DNA from: Sphingomonas sp. TDK1
GTDB lineage: Bacteria > Pseudomonadota > Alphaproteobacteria > Sphingomonadales > Sphingomonadaceae
Assembly (NCBI RefSeq): GCF_001650735.1
Contig: NZ_LXVY01000046.1
Span: 1-64,000, forward strand
Reading direction: 5' to 3'
DNA: 64,000 bases
Shown here: piece after piece, positions 1-8,519 of the stretch
How the letters are laid out: each line of letters starts with the position of its first letter
Numbering within the stretch: the stretch's first letter is position 1
Translations under genes and position numbers: made by a program
The notes under the pieces: generated by a model
Databases searched by the model: none
Seen by the model: the letters and a program-made list of their open reading frames with translations, nothing else
What the model was told of the DNA's origin: nothing

Positions 1-720
1 TGGTCGCGGCGGACACCCCCGTCGAGAGGTCCGCAACCGTGCTGTTCGTCGTGCTCAGCCCGGTCGACAGCGAGGTTACGCCACTGGTCGCGGCAGACAC
101 GCCCGTCGACAACGACGCGACGTTGCTCGCGACGCCCGTCGAGAGGTCCGCGACCGTGCTGTTCGTCGTGCTCAGCCCAGTCGACAGCGAGGTCACCCCG
201 CTGGTCGCGGCGGACACGCCCGTCGACAACGATGCGACGTTGCTCGCGACACCCGTCGAGAGATCCGCGACCGCGCTGTTCGTCGTGCTCAGCCCCGTCG
301 ACAGCGAGGTCACCCCGCTGGTCGCCGCGGACACGCCCGTCGACAGCGACGCGACGTTGCTCGCGACGCCCGTCGAGAGGTCCGAGACCGTGCTGTTCGT
401 CGTGCTCAGCCCAGTCGACAGCGAGGTTACGCCGCTGGTCGCGGCGGACACACCCGTCGAGAGATCCGCGACCGTGCTATTCGTCGTGCTCAGCCCGGTC
501 GACAGCGACGTCACGCCACTGTTCGCCGTGGACACGCCCGTCGACAACGACGCGACGTTGCTCGCGACACCCGTCGAGAGATCCGCGACCGTGCTGTTCG
601 TCGTGCTCAGCCCAGTCGACAGCGAGGTCACCCCGCTGGTCGCCGCGGACACGCCCGTCGAGAGATCCGCTACCGCGCTGTTCGTCGTGCTGAGGCCCGT
701 CGACAGCGAGGCGACGTTGC
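1..720 (-). repeat. Tandem 117-bp / 84-bp repeats coding for the adhesin stalk
   Basis: The marker CTGTTCGTCGTGCTCAG (plus strand; one copy has a single mismatch) begins at 42, 159, 276, 393, 477, 594 and 678. The spacings are 117, 117, 117, 84, 117 and 84 bases. The full unit codes for 39 residues and the short one for 28, so short units lack exactly 11 codons. All spacings keep frame, and copies differ at few positions, which suggests recent expansion or gene conversion. Confidence 0.9.
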
Positions 721-1831
721 TCGCGACGCCCGTCGACAGCGACGCGATCCCGCTATTCGCGCCTGAAAGCCCCGTCGACAGCGAAGACTGCCCGGTCGAC
801 AGGCTGGCCGTGCTGGCCGCCACGATATTCACATTGGAGGTCAGGTTGCTCAGCCCGGTCGACAGGCTCGCCGTGCTGGTCGCCACGATATTCACATTGG
901 AGGTCAGGTTGCTCAGCCCGGTCGACAGGCTTGCTGTGCTGGCCGCAACGATATTCACGTTGGAGGTCAGGTTGTTTAGCCCGGTCGACAGGCTTGCTGT
1001 GCTGGCCGCAACGATATTCACGTTGGAGGTCAGGTTGTTTAGCCCGGTCGACAGGTAGCTAACCCAAGAGCTCGACAGTGAGGCACCGGTCGACAGAGAC
1101 TGGAGGGCCGTGGAAGTCGACGTGGAGACGGCGTACAGCTGCGCGCCGTTCACTGCGAACTTGCTTCCCGCGTTAAGATTCTGCCCGGCAATGCCGTCCA
1201 GGATCACGCCGCCGCCCAACCCGGTGACATCCGCCCCGTTGGACATCAGGGCGAAGCCATTTCCGCCTGGGCCGAAGCCGATCGTCTGGCGCGTGGAGTC
1301 AATCTGAATGATCCCGCCGGTACCGCTTCTGGGTGCCGAATAAATCTGGACCAGGCTATCGCCGCTCTGCGCGCCGAAATTGCCGGCACAGGCCCGCCCC
1401 TTCTCAATGGCCAAATTGCGGCTATCGAAAATTGCGGAGTCCGCATTGCCGGTGCCGCCCAAATTGCCCGTTACGCAGATGCCAGAATACGCCACCTGCG
1501 CAGTTGCCTCCGTGGAACATAGCGCAGAGGTTGCAACAGCGAAGACCGATGCCAGCCCGATCCGCCCCAGCCCCGACAGATCAACCCAATGCTGCGCGAT
1601 TCCACCATCGCCCGGCGGCGCAAACGACATCTTGATGGCGCCCTGATACCCGATAGCGCCGACCTTAGCCTTGCGCCCGAACACGACATACATGGACGAC
1701 ATGCGCAGGATCGCCATCACGCGGCGGCGCATGTTCTTGGTCAGCGCTCCCTCGATGCCCACGACACGACCGACATGCGCAGCAGCGCCCCTCCTTGATC
1801 GGGCCCTAGGCTGAAGATCATTATACTTCAT
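1..1831 (-). CDS. Trimeric autotransporter adhesin (YadA/Hia-like), 3' end beyond window
   Basis: Predicted surface adhesin; 610 codons are visible and the C-terminal membrane anchor lies off the left edge. It starts at ATG 1829-1831, preceded by a purine-rich GAAGGGAAG ribosome binding site. The leader is very long (about 112 residues), with a hydrophobic stretch GLGRIGLASVFAVATSAL at about residues 87-104 and cleavage expected after TEATAQ. Such extended leaders are typical of large type V secreted proteins. A GNLGGTGNADSAIF-type head follows. From about residue 258 comes a long Ser/Thr/Asn/Val-rich stalk built of SLSTG, VASNVA, SAATSGVTSL and LSTTNSTVADL units, the usual look of a coiled-coil/beta-prism stalk. 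The frame stays open to the edge. The opposite strand is also open here, but only as an echo of the repeats. The adhesin class is confident; the ligand is unknown. Confidence 0.85.
   Translation of the reverse strand, partial: MKYNDLQPRARSRRGAAAHVGRVVGIEGALTKNMRRRVMAILRMSSMYVVFGRKAKVGAIGYQGAIKMSFAPPGDGGIAQHWVDLSGLGRIGLASVFAVATSALCSTEATAQVAYSGICVTGNLGGTGNADSAIFDSRNLAIEKGRACAGNFGAQSGDSLVQIYSAPRSGTGGIIQIDSTRQTIGFGPGGNGFALMSNGADVTGLGGGVILDGIAGQNLNAGSKFAVNGAQLYAVSTSTSTALQSLSTGASLSSSWVSYLSTGLNNLTSNVNIVAASTASLSTGLNNLTSNVNIVAASTASLSTGLSNLTSNVNIVATSTASLSTGLSNLTSNVNIVAASTASLSTGQSSLSTGLSGANSGIASLSTGVASNVASLSTGLSTTNSAVADLSTGVSAATSGVTSLSTGLSTTNSTVADLSTGVASNVASLSTGVSTANSGVTSLSTGLSTTNSTVADLSTGVSAATSGVTSLSTGLSTTNSTVSDLSTGVASNVASLSTGVSAATSGVTSLSTGLSTTNSAVADLSTGVASNVASLSTGVSAATSGVTSLSTGLSTTNSTVADLSTGVASNVASLSTGVSAATSGVTSLSTGLSTTNSTVADLSTGVSAAT
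795..1058 (-). repeat. Tandem 63-bp repeats in the adhesin stalk
   Basis: The marker GTCGACAGG occurs at 795, 858, 921, 984 and 1047, a strict 63-base period (21 codons). The coded unit reads roughly SLSTGLSNLTSNVNIVAAST. The copies at 921 and 984 are nearly identical. This is a second repeat class, distinct from the 117-base class in the same gene. Confidence 0.9.
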
Positions 1832-1888
1832 AACACTTCCCTTCAATTACCACCCCGGATCACAACATCAGTTTTCATTGCAGATAAT

Positions 1889-2545
1889 TTATTTATTTTT
1901 TGGCATCTCGTACGTATCAATTTGATATCCAGAAAGTAGCCACGCACCACTTTCCACATGCTGAAAAGAAATTGTTTCCGATCTATATTTTGATACGGAA
2001 GAATCATCACGAAATGAAACTAACAGCCTCACCGATATATATTCACCTGAGGCGAGATTATATTTTTCTTTCGACTTCTCGACATAAAACTGGCTGACAT
2101 TTTGCCAGTTTCGCTCCGCTACTTTTCCGGTAAGGCGCCTGCCCAGTTCCGCAACGAAGGCCTCTCGGGAAAAGCGCGCCTTCATTGCCGGGGAAACCTG
2201 GTCGTAAATCTCTCCCGCCCCCCCAGCGGCGGCGCGGAGAGAAATCGCGTTCGCGGCCGCCAGGAACACAGTGGGAGAGAGCCACTGCTCCCCTGCCCCA
2301 GAGGGCGCCACCCGCGCCCCATGCTGCACCGGCGCCCCAACGGCGCCGGGCGCGTTTCCCGCACTGCCACGCGACTGCACCACACCCTGCGCGGAAGTCG
2401 CGCCACCCCAGACAAACAGAGGGAGCAAGACAAGCAAACTCTTGAACCGTGTACGGACCACGCAAACCATCCCAACAAAGGTCGAAGAAAAGGCGCCGCC
2501 CATCACGCAAGCAAAGACCACGCCGCGAAGAAGATGATCGCCCAC
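1889..2545 (-). CDS. Secreted DUF4019-type protein
   Basis: A 218-residue hypothetical protein with the pattern I recognise as DUF4019: an alpha-helical part (FLAAANAISLRAAAGGAGEI, then SPAMKARFSREAFVAEL) followed by beta strands ending in WLLSGYQIDTYEMPKNK. Its function is not known. The true start may be the Met at residue 26 (ATG ending at 2470). That start gives a 193-residue product with a clean signal peptide, MVCVVRTRFKSLLVLLPLF then GGATSAQ. It lies between the degenerate EAL gene (100 bases upstream) and the trimeric adhesin (57 bases downstream), all on the minus strand, so co-transcription with the adhesin is plausible. Family assignment is moderately sure. Confidence 0.65.
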   Translation of the reverse strand: MGDHLLRGVVFACVMGGAFSSTFVGMVCVVRTRFKSLLVLLPLFVWGGATSAQGVVQSRGSAGNAPGAVGAPVQHGARVAPSGAGEQWLSPTVFLAAANAISLRAAAGGAGEIYDQVSPAMKARFSREAFVAELGRRLTGKVAERNWQNVSQFYVEKSKEKYNLASGEYISVRLLVSFRDDSSVSKYRSETISFQHVESGAWLLSGYQIDTYEMPKNK

Positions 2546-2645
2546 AGAAGCAATGACAGTGGAACCGCGAGAACCAAGCCACGCCAGAGGCGGGCCGCCT
2601 GAGCGTCCAGATCCGGCCCGATTTCATTCGGCTCCAGCGGGCGCT

Positions 2646-4100
2646 TCACCGCACGCCCCCACCAACCCTGTCGGAACCAGGGAATGGCGCGGGGCGGCTA
2701 CGCGCACCGCTCATCAGGCCGGGCCCCACCCAGCTGGGCGCGCCGAAATAGTCGCCACAGCCCCAAGACACGCCCGACTCCGCGGCAACCGCGGCATGAC
2801 CGAGCATGTCGATACCCTCCGCCACCACGCAGGGCGCCAAGCTCTCGGCCAGGGCCAAGACATGACGCAAAAGGAGCTTGCCTCGATCTCCCTGCTTAGC
2901 GATCCGGACCACAAACGGATCGAGCGTAATGACATCGGGCTGCAGTGCGAGCACGCTGGCAACGCCCACCTGCGCACCGCCAAAGCCGAGCAGCACGATC
3001 TTGCAACCAAGGCTCCGCAAGCGATCCGCAAGCTCCACCGCCCCGCCCGGAACGACAGAAAACTGATCGCAATCGACGGCGATGAACAGCCGCTCCGCAA
3101 GCGATCGATGCGTCGCAAGGTGAGACGCCACGCCATTCCACCAGGCCGACCACCGGAAACTCACGGCAGAAACCGCGACACACACCGCCTCACCCTCGTC
3201 ACGGACAAGCCGTTCGACACCATACCGAATCAGGACCTGATCGAAGGCAGACACCAGACCCAAGCGCTCTAAGGCGCGATAATTCCCCTCTCGATCGATA
3301 ACCTGACCGACCGTGCCTGGCACCGCCGCGATCGCGCGCATGAAGAGCAACGCGCCGCCGTCGATCGAGCGCACCGGCTCCCAAGCGAACTGAAGCTCCC
3401 CTCGTATCAGTTCGGCGTACCCTGCCGCCGCAGCACCCATGTCAAGACGCACCCAGTCCGCATGGAAGAAATGCAACCCTCCCCCACAGGCCCGCCGCGG
3501 AAGCTGATCCCGAGCCTGCAGCAGCAGAAGATGGCGCGCTTCCTCCGCATTTGGATCGAGTTCGGCATCCACAAAGGCCCAGGACAGCGCGACATGCACA
3601 TCCCCGCCCACGGTCGGTATTGGGTGACATCCGATATCCGCCAACCAGGGGTCGACCTGCGCGTGCAGAAGTTGGCGTGCCGTCGTTCCAGCGTCGGGAA
3701 CCACATACACTACGAAGCCGAATTCGGCACCGGATTGCACCAAGCCCTGTCCAGCGGGCACCGGCAACTCGCCTAGACGCTTCTGCAGGGCAGCCCGGAC
3801 CGCGTCCGACACCTCGGTCGCGGCCACATCCCCAAACGCAGCGCGGACCATTTCGAGATTGTCGATGCGAACGATCACCACCAAGGCAGCGCAGGCAACG
3901 AGCTGCTGCGAAGCATCCTGCTCGAGCACCACAGCGACCGAGCGCCGCTTTGCACCTCCAAAGTAACGCCCGACCTTTCCAGCCAGCATCTTCGCCCCCG
4001 CGACGGCCATGGAGGCAACCGCGCCTCCTCCTTGGAGAGACGGAATAACTAGTTCTGTTACACGGTTGGACGATTGCGGTTTACGGCGGCATCCAGCCAA
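2646..4100 (-). CDS. Degenerate GGDEF-EAL protein (catalytically inactive c-di-GMP domain pair)
   Basis: 484 residues, with no clear membrane segment. Residues about 68-140 resemble a diguanylate cyclase domain, but the active-site loop reads SGAEF (residues 123-127) instead of GGDEF. Residues about 237-465 resemble an EAL phosphodiesterase domain with most catalytic positions lost. The EAL signature position reads ALLFMRA (250-256), the usual NVSA segment is VAVSAVSF, the DDFG segment is LGFGGAQ and the KID segment is ITLDP. VVAEGID and the GDYFGAPSW end are kept. Both activities are therefore probably absent, leaving a possible ligand-binding or protein-interaction role. It is the first gene of a minus-strand run ending in the adhesin. 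The start is uncertain; Met31 or Met38 are alternatives. Confidence 0.7.
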   Translation of the reverse strand: MAGCRRKPQSSNRVTELVIPSLQGGGAVASMAVAGAKMLAGKVGRYFGGAKRRSVAVVLEQDASQQLVACAALVVIVRIDNLEMVRAAFGDVAATEVSDAVRAALQKRLGELPVPAGQGLVQSGAEFGFVVYVVPDAGTTARQLLHAQVDPWLADIGCHPIPTVGGDVHVALSWAFVDAELDPNAEEARHLLLLQARDQLPRRACGGGLHFFHADWVRLDMGAAAAGYAELIRGELQFAWEPVRSIDGGALLFMRAIAAVPGTVGQVIDREGNYRALERLGLVSAFDQVLIRYGVERLVRDEGEAVCVAVSAVSFRWSAWWNGVASHLATHRSLAERLFIAVDCDQFSVVPGGAVELADRLRSLGCKIVLLGFGGAQVGVASVLALQPDVITLDPFVVRIAKQGDRGKLLLRHVLALAESLAPCVVAEGIDMLGHAAVAAESGVSWGCGDYFGAPSWVGPGLMSGARSRPAPFPGSDRVGGGVR

Positions 4101-4131
4101 AATAAAGATATCAAATGAAGGGTCGCTAGTG

Positions 4132-4749
4132 ATGCAACATACGATTTACGATGCAAATGGAAAGCGCAAGTATCTCACTAACTCGGAGCGAACAGCATTC
4201 CTAAAGGCTGCAGAACACTTCGATTTGAAGACATTGACACTATGCTGGTTGATATCAGCTACCGGTTGCAGAATATCAGAAGCACTATCCCTGACTTCAG
4301 CGAGCATCGACGTCCATGCGAAGCTCGTTATCATCGAGTGCCTAAAGAAACGGAAGCGCGGCATATTCCGCGCTGTGCCAGTGCCGTCAGAGCTTATCAA
4401 TTTGCTGATAGACGCGCACAATCTGCGACCGCATCTCGCGCCGGGCGCGGAGGCGCTACACCTATGGACCTTTTCTCGCGTTACAGCCTATCGACGTATC
4501 CGCAAGGTCATGGAAGCGGCGGGATTAAGCGGATCGCATGCAATGCCGAAAGGGTTGCGGCATTGCTTTGGCGTCACCGCAATACAATCACAGGTACCGC
4601 TCAACCTCGTTCAACGATGGCTGGGCCATGCGGACATGCGAACTACCGCGATTTACGCCAGCGCGTCAGGCCCTGAGGAGCGAAGTATCGCTCGCAGAAT
4701 GTGGCGCGTAAATGCAATGACTTTCCCTGAGCTTTCTCGCGCGAGGTAA
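4132..4749 (+). CDS. Tyrosine recombinase / site-specific integrase
   Basis: A 205-residue DNA recombinase catalysing strand exchange through a tyrosine intermediate. Visible catalytic elements are the first Arg in TGCRISEAL, the PKGLRHCFGV box (Lys at the first histidine position of the H-x-x-R block, seen in a known subgroup), LGHADMRTTAIYA holding the last His, and the nucleophilic Tyr. The protein is short and has little of an N-terminal core-binding domain, so it may be a compact integrase. ATG 4132 was chosen because upstream codons read through the divergent EAL gene; GTG 4129 is an alternative. It sits at the edge of a region rich in element debris and may have mobilised it. Confidence 0.85.
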   Translation: MQHTIYDANGKRKYLTNSERTAFLKAAEHFDLKTLTLCWLISATGCRISEALSLTSASIDVHAKLVIIECLKKRKRGIFRAVPVPSELINLLIDAHNLRPHLAPGAEALHLWTFSRVTAYRRIRKVMEAAGLSGSHAMPKGLRHCFGVTAIQSQVPLNLVQRWLGHADMRTTAIYASASGPEERSIARRMWRVNAMTFPELSRAR

Positions 4750-5483
4750 AGTTCTGAGCGCCATTGGCAATTTCGTCGTTTGTGCCGTGCGAGATCTCCC
4801 GATCGCATGGGGTACAGCATAGCGAAATCGCCCCCGCGACGTCTTGCGCGCGCTGTCGCACTTGCGCGCCGAAACAAAACTAGTTATTGGGTTTCAGAAA
4901 ATTTTTTGCAACCCATTGATTTTTCAGCAAAAATCAATCCCTGCCGTCTAATCAACCCACATGACTGCGGAAGCATGGCCTCGCGTGGCGTCACCGAGCC
5001 ATATGGCCAAATTGGCGCGGAATTAAATGGTCCCAATCGAAAATAACGCGACCAGTTCCGCCAATTGTGCGACGAAATGTGCCGCTGGGGAGGTGATCGC
5101 CGAACACCATTTTTGTTGCGATCCAGGAACATTTCTTGCCGTGATTCTAGTTAGGAAACTTCGAGCATCCAGCGCTTTTCGTACAACCGTTCTATAGGAC
5201 TGAGGCGCGGAGCAATCTAATTTCCGGTACGCGGGAAATTGAGCTTTCAGTCGACTTTAAAAGCTACACCGGCTTATCTGGCATGGGACAACCGACGGCG
5301 GCCAAGCGGAATCGATTCCACTGACCGGCGTCGCGAGCAATCCGCTAGAAAGAAATCCCGTTTGTTTTCACTGGACCATTGGCCCGGACACTATCGCCAA
5401 GAGACCGCCGCGACTCCCTTGCGGCTAGGCACGCAGTCGCATCCTTCGCTCGGATCACTTCTTAATGGGAGGGCCGCCCGAAT
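4750..5483. other. Gene-poor stretch beside the integrase
   Basis: No reading frame here looks like a protein. The stretch is less GC-rich than its surroundings and holds a perfect AT-rich inverted repeat (4915-4938) plus a looser one, AATTGGCGCGGAA at 5009-5021 against TTCCGCCAATT at 5056-5066. It may be the non-coding end of an integrated element. Confidence 0.5.
4915..4938. repeat. Perfect AT-rich inverted repeat
   Basis: ATTGATTTTT and AAAAATCAAT form a perfect 10-base stem around the 4-base loop CAGC. It lies about 165 bases downstream of the integrase stop. It could be a recombination or attachment-related site, an operator, or a weak terminator; the sequence alone does not decide. Confidence 0.6.
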
Positions 5484-5762
5484 TTACGAAGGTTGACGCG
5501 GGCCACTTGGCCGGACCGCTGCACGCCAGGATTTTACGAACTCTGCGGATCTGGCCTTTTTGCATTCGGTATCATCCGACTGCGAATACAAGGGCCTGTT
5601 GTCGGCAACATGACTATCACAACGTGCTAGGACGTCGGCACGCATGGCGTCGTTGGAAGTATAAGCCTCGAACGGCTGCTGTGAAAATTCGTTGCTTTCC
5701 CCGCATCCAGCTGGCGTGGCAATCAATAAACAGAACAAGGCTAATCGCAACCACATCATCAA
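5484..5762 (-). CDS. EexN-like small lipoprotein (entry-exclusion type)
   Basis: A 92-residue predicted lipoprotein. Residues 4-18 form a hydrophobic signal ending in a lipobox-like TPAGC, with Cys20 the expected lipidated residue. The mature part has two cysteines and the spacing VLARCDSHVADN ... DDTECKKARSAEF, which resembles the EexN family of conjugative entry-exclusion lipoproteins. No conjugation genes are seen nearby, so it may be an orphan left by an integrative or conjugative element. The start falls among three consecutive ATG codons and the ribosome site is weak. Family assignment is tentative. Confidence 0.5.
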   Translation of the reverse strand: MMMWLRLALFCLLIATPAGCGESNEFSQQPFEAYTSNDAMRADVLARCDSHVADNRPLYSQSDDTECKKARSAEFVKSWRAAVRPSGPRQPS

Positions 5763-6211
5763 ACTAGTTTTTCATACGTAGATCGAATAGACTCGGTAGC
5801 GTTTCCCTTACCGCCGCCGGCAGTGACAAATGGTCTATTGCCGTTAAGCCGCTGCGTGGCGCAGCGCCCCGCAACGCTCTGGCTTCCCGCGCGGCCCGCT
5901 GCGGCGCCCGATCAGCACCGATCAGGCACCGCGACGCGAAAATGGCGCGCAAGGGCGCCTGGAATCGCAACACCCCTTCAAGACAGGGCGACCGCGCATT
6001 CACCATTGGAACCGTGGACGAGTGCACATGTAGCATGAAAACGCTATAAGTCGAATATATTATGCATTCCTACCCGGGATTTCGTCCCCCGATTGCTGAC
6101 CGGAAGCCCTTCGGATGAAGAGAATTGACGTATATAACCCTCTTTCTCCGCCAGCGAGGCAGGTGCGAAGGTACTGGCCAGCGGGATCCAAAACACGCTA
6201 ACGTGGGCCCA
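5763..6211. other. Intergenic stretch upstream of the XRE gene
   Basis: No convincing coding sequence. The last 150 bases before the XRE start are AT-richer and probably carry its promoter, but no clear pair of promoter boxes is seen. Confidence 0.4.
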
Positions 6212-6538
6212 ATGCCACCAGAGAAGTCCGACCTACCCGAACTCATCACCCTTTCGCGGAATCTGCGCCTTGCGCGCGAGGCCGCCGGCCTAACGCAACA
6301 GGCACTGGCGAACAGGGCAGGCCTACATCGTAGCTACCTCGTCAGCCTCGAAAACGGCGTGGGAAATCCCTCGCTGGAAAAAGTCGCCTCACTTTCGTCT
6401 TGCTTGGGCACGACGCTGGTCGAACTACTGACGCCACTGCGCGCAGGCCCGCCCCGAAAGCCCCGCATCGAGATTGACAGCGAGGCGGCACTTGCCGGCG
6501 TGATCGACGCCCTTCGGCGGGCGGGGGCAATCGACTAA
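6212..6538 (+). CDS. XRE-family helix-turn-helix regulator
   Basis: A 108-residue DNA-binding protein. Residues about 10-67 form a Cro/C1-type helix-turn-helix: NLRLAREAAGLTQQALA, then AGLHRSYLVSLENGVGNP, then LEKVASLSSCLG. A short C-terminal tail follows (PRIEIDSEAALAGVIDALRR). No sensor domain is present. Such small regulators are common on mobile elements, where they control element genes or act as antitoxin-like repressors, but no partner toxin is visible. ATG 6212 begins the conserved part; a longer frame reaches 6125 without added similarity. Confidence 0.8.
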   Translation: MPPEKSDLPELITLSRNLRLAREAAGLTQQALANRAGLHRSYLVSLENGVGNPSLEKVASLSSCLGTTLVELLTPLRAGPPRKPRIEIDSEAALAGVIDALRRAGAID

Positions 6539-6692
6539 CCCGCACTGGAATGGACCCGTTCGCCAAGTTTACAAGCACTCTTGCAACGTCGCTCGGCATT
6601 GCGGCCGCCCGCCGAACTCGGCACCCCGATAGCGCGCGACTGACCCGCGCCACCTACATGCCGGGAGCCAAAGCCCTCGCTGGCGAGGCGCC

Positions 6693-7295
6693 CTATCCAA
6701 ACCCCACATGCCGCAATTGGCGGACCAGTTCGGCGAGCGATTGGACGCCCATTTTCTTCATGATGCGGGCCCGATGCACCTTGACGGTGCTCTCTGCGCG
6801 GCTGGAGAAATGGGCAACCTGCTTGTTGCGGAGCCCGCGCGCGAGCAATTGCGCGATTTCGCGCTCCGCGTCGCTAAGGCTCTCATAAGCAGCCTTCGCC
6901 GACTCCGCCGCCATTCGATCGAGCCGACTGGCCCACAACCGCTCGAACGCTGCGCCAACCGCATCGATCAAGGTCTGCGGACGAAAAGGCTTAACAAGAA
7001 ATTCGAACGCACCAGCCTTCATAGCGCTCACGGCATCCTCGACCTGCGCGACACCACTCATGAAAATGGTCTCCACGTTAATATTTGCCTGGAGCTTGCG
7101 CTGCAGTAGCAGGCCACTCATTCCCTTTAACCGCAAATCCATAACAACCACACCAGCAGGTGCGTTATTATCTGATAGAAAATCGTAAGCACTAGTATAT
7201 ATTTTTATCTCATATCCAATATTATTTAGAAGATCAAAAATCTCCCTAGATATTAATTCATCACTTTCGATAATGAAAACTTCATTACTCTCCAT
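6693..7295 (-). CDS. FixJ/NarL-type two-component response regulator
   Basis: 200 residues: a receiver domain (1-120) and a LuxR-type helix-turn-helix (about 140-200; LSDAEREIAQLLARGL, then NKQVAHF and KVHRARIMKKMG). The phosphoacceptor is Asp53 in VVMDLRLKGMSG and the conserved Lys is 102 in VKPF. The acidic pair is atypical (IESDE), and Ser80 replaces the usual Thr. ATG ending at 7295 has AGGACGGC upstream; an in-frame start at 7328 adds 11 residues. No partner kinase is adjacent. The N-terminal third and upstream DNA are clearly AT-richer than the rest, suggesting acquired DNA or a chimeric origin. Confidence 0.85.
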   Translation of the reverse strand: MESNEVFIIESDELISREIFDLLNNIGYEIKIYTSAYDFLSDNNAPAGVVVMDLRLKGMSGLLLQRKLQANINVETIFMSGVAQVEDAVSAMKAGAFEFLVKPFRPQTLIDAVGAAFERLWASRLDRMAAESAKAAYESLSDAEREIAQLLARGLRNKQVAHFSSRAESTVKVHRARIMKKMGVQSLAELVRQLRHVGFG

Positions 7296-7700
7296 CAATT
7301 GCCGTCCTATGTAATTTATATTATGCACATTTTGGGTATATTATTATAATTCATTTTAATTATTAGAAAGGCACACCATTTTTGCTTAACATCCCATGGA
7401 TATGCATTAATCGGCACGTTTATATTTCCAACAACGACATTTAAATGCACCAGCATTTTACCATGCGTCCCACTCCTGGTTGACTCCGCCTCCACCCCCA
7501 TTAATACGTTAGTACTGCATATTTCTCGATCAGTTGAGTCAAATTTGATACGACAGTACCGTATTCGGTAGCTCGCGCCTCGATCGTTGTGACGAGAAGC
7601 CGAGCTGTGGATCAGCCAGATCGGCAGCTTCAACCGACGCTGGTTGTTGGGGCAGCACCGACCGACCGGGGCTGGCCTGTGCTATACCAACCTGCATTGA
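7296..7700. other. AT-rich intergenic stretch
   Basis: A markedly AT-rich segment (strongest about 7300-7560) between the response regulator and the IS630 relic. A 105-codon minus-strand frame (7316-7633) crosses it but shows no recognisable family and overlaps the likely regulator promoter. It probably holds that promoter plus foreign DNA. Confidence 0.45.
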
Positions 7701-8421
7701 TCATGACCCACTCGCCGATCTGCGTCGCCTGATGGAGATGATGCGCCAAGGCTTATCGATGAGCTTGTTCTATGCCTCGCAGCAATGGTCGACGATGTTG
7801 TCGGAGGAGACGAAGACCCGGTCCGACAGCCAGTTATAGCGCAGGAGCTGCCAGACATTATCCTGGGGATTGAGTTCGGGGCATTTGTCAGGGAGCAGGA
7901 CCATGTTGATGTTGCCAAGCACGGCGCGCTTGGCGATCATGTGCCAACCGGCCTAATCCATGAGTAGAACGGCAAGGGAGCCAGAGGCCACCTGCCTGGC
8001 AATTTCCGCTAGATGCAGGTTCATAGCGGCAGTATTGTAGAACGTCATGACGAGGCCGGCCGCCTTGCCCTTCTGCGGGCAGATCGCGCCGAAGAGGTAG
8101 GCGGATTGGGTTCGCTGGTCGTGCGGCGCAGAAGGCCGGGTTCCGCGCTTCGCCCAACGCCGCGCGGTGAGTTGAGCCGCGACGCCTCCCCCGACGACTT
8201 CCGATCGATCAGCCCGTCCGGACCGGACGCGTTGAACTTGACCACCCAGTCCCGGACAATCTGCCACGTCCCCCGCCGATCCGCACCGCCTCCGTCCGGC
8301 TGGCCCCTTCGTAGATGGCCGCCAACGCTAGCAAGCGCCGCGCTTGCGCGCGTCCTTCGAATTGCGGGAGGCCTATGTGACCAAACGACCCATCCAAATC
8401 AGGGCGAAGGGGGACCGGCAT
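7701..8421 (-). pseudogene. IS630-family transposase relic
   Basis: Reading from 8421, the opening MPVPLRPDLDG, then QARRLLALAAIYEGA, then DWVVKFNASGPDGLIDRK matches the N-terminal half of IS630-type transposases. RWAKRGTRPSAPHDQRT, AYLFGAICP, GNINMVLLPDKCPELNP and SDNIVDHCCEA match the DDE catalytic half. It is broken by a frameshift near 8270, an internal deletion near 8160 removing the middle of the protein, and two in-frame TAG stops at 7953-7955 (inside the catalytic LLMD-AGWH block) and 7770-7772. It cannot make an active enzyme. Terminal inverted repeats were not identified. Confidence 0.8.
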
Positions 8422-8519
8422 GGCAAAGTCCTATCCGTTCGCCATGCTGAATCAGGGAACGCAGCTACCCGAAAGCCCTAGGAGTCACGATTTCCGAGCT
8501 TTGGTATTATCGGGACTCG

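Noticed and set aside
39..1058. Plus-strand 339-codon repetitive frame at the left edge
   Set aside because: It mirrors the adhesin stalk repeats. The minus-strand frame joins a long signal leader and typical trimeric autotransporter text.
5009..5066. Imperfect inverted repeat AATTGGCGCGGAA / TTCCGCCAATT
   Set aside because: Mismatched, with a long loop; not clearly beyond chance in this region.
5764..6036. 90-codon minus-strand frame before the XRE gene
   Set aside because: Arginine/alanine-rich with no family, ribosome site or neighbour support.
7316..7633. 105-codon minus-strand frame in the AT-rich stretch
   Set aside because: No recognisable domain; it overlaps the likely promoter of the response regulator.
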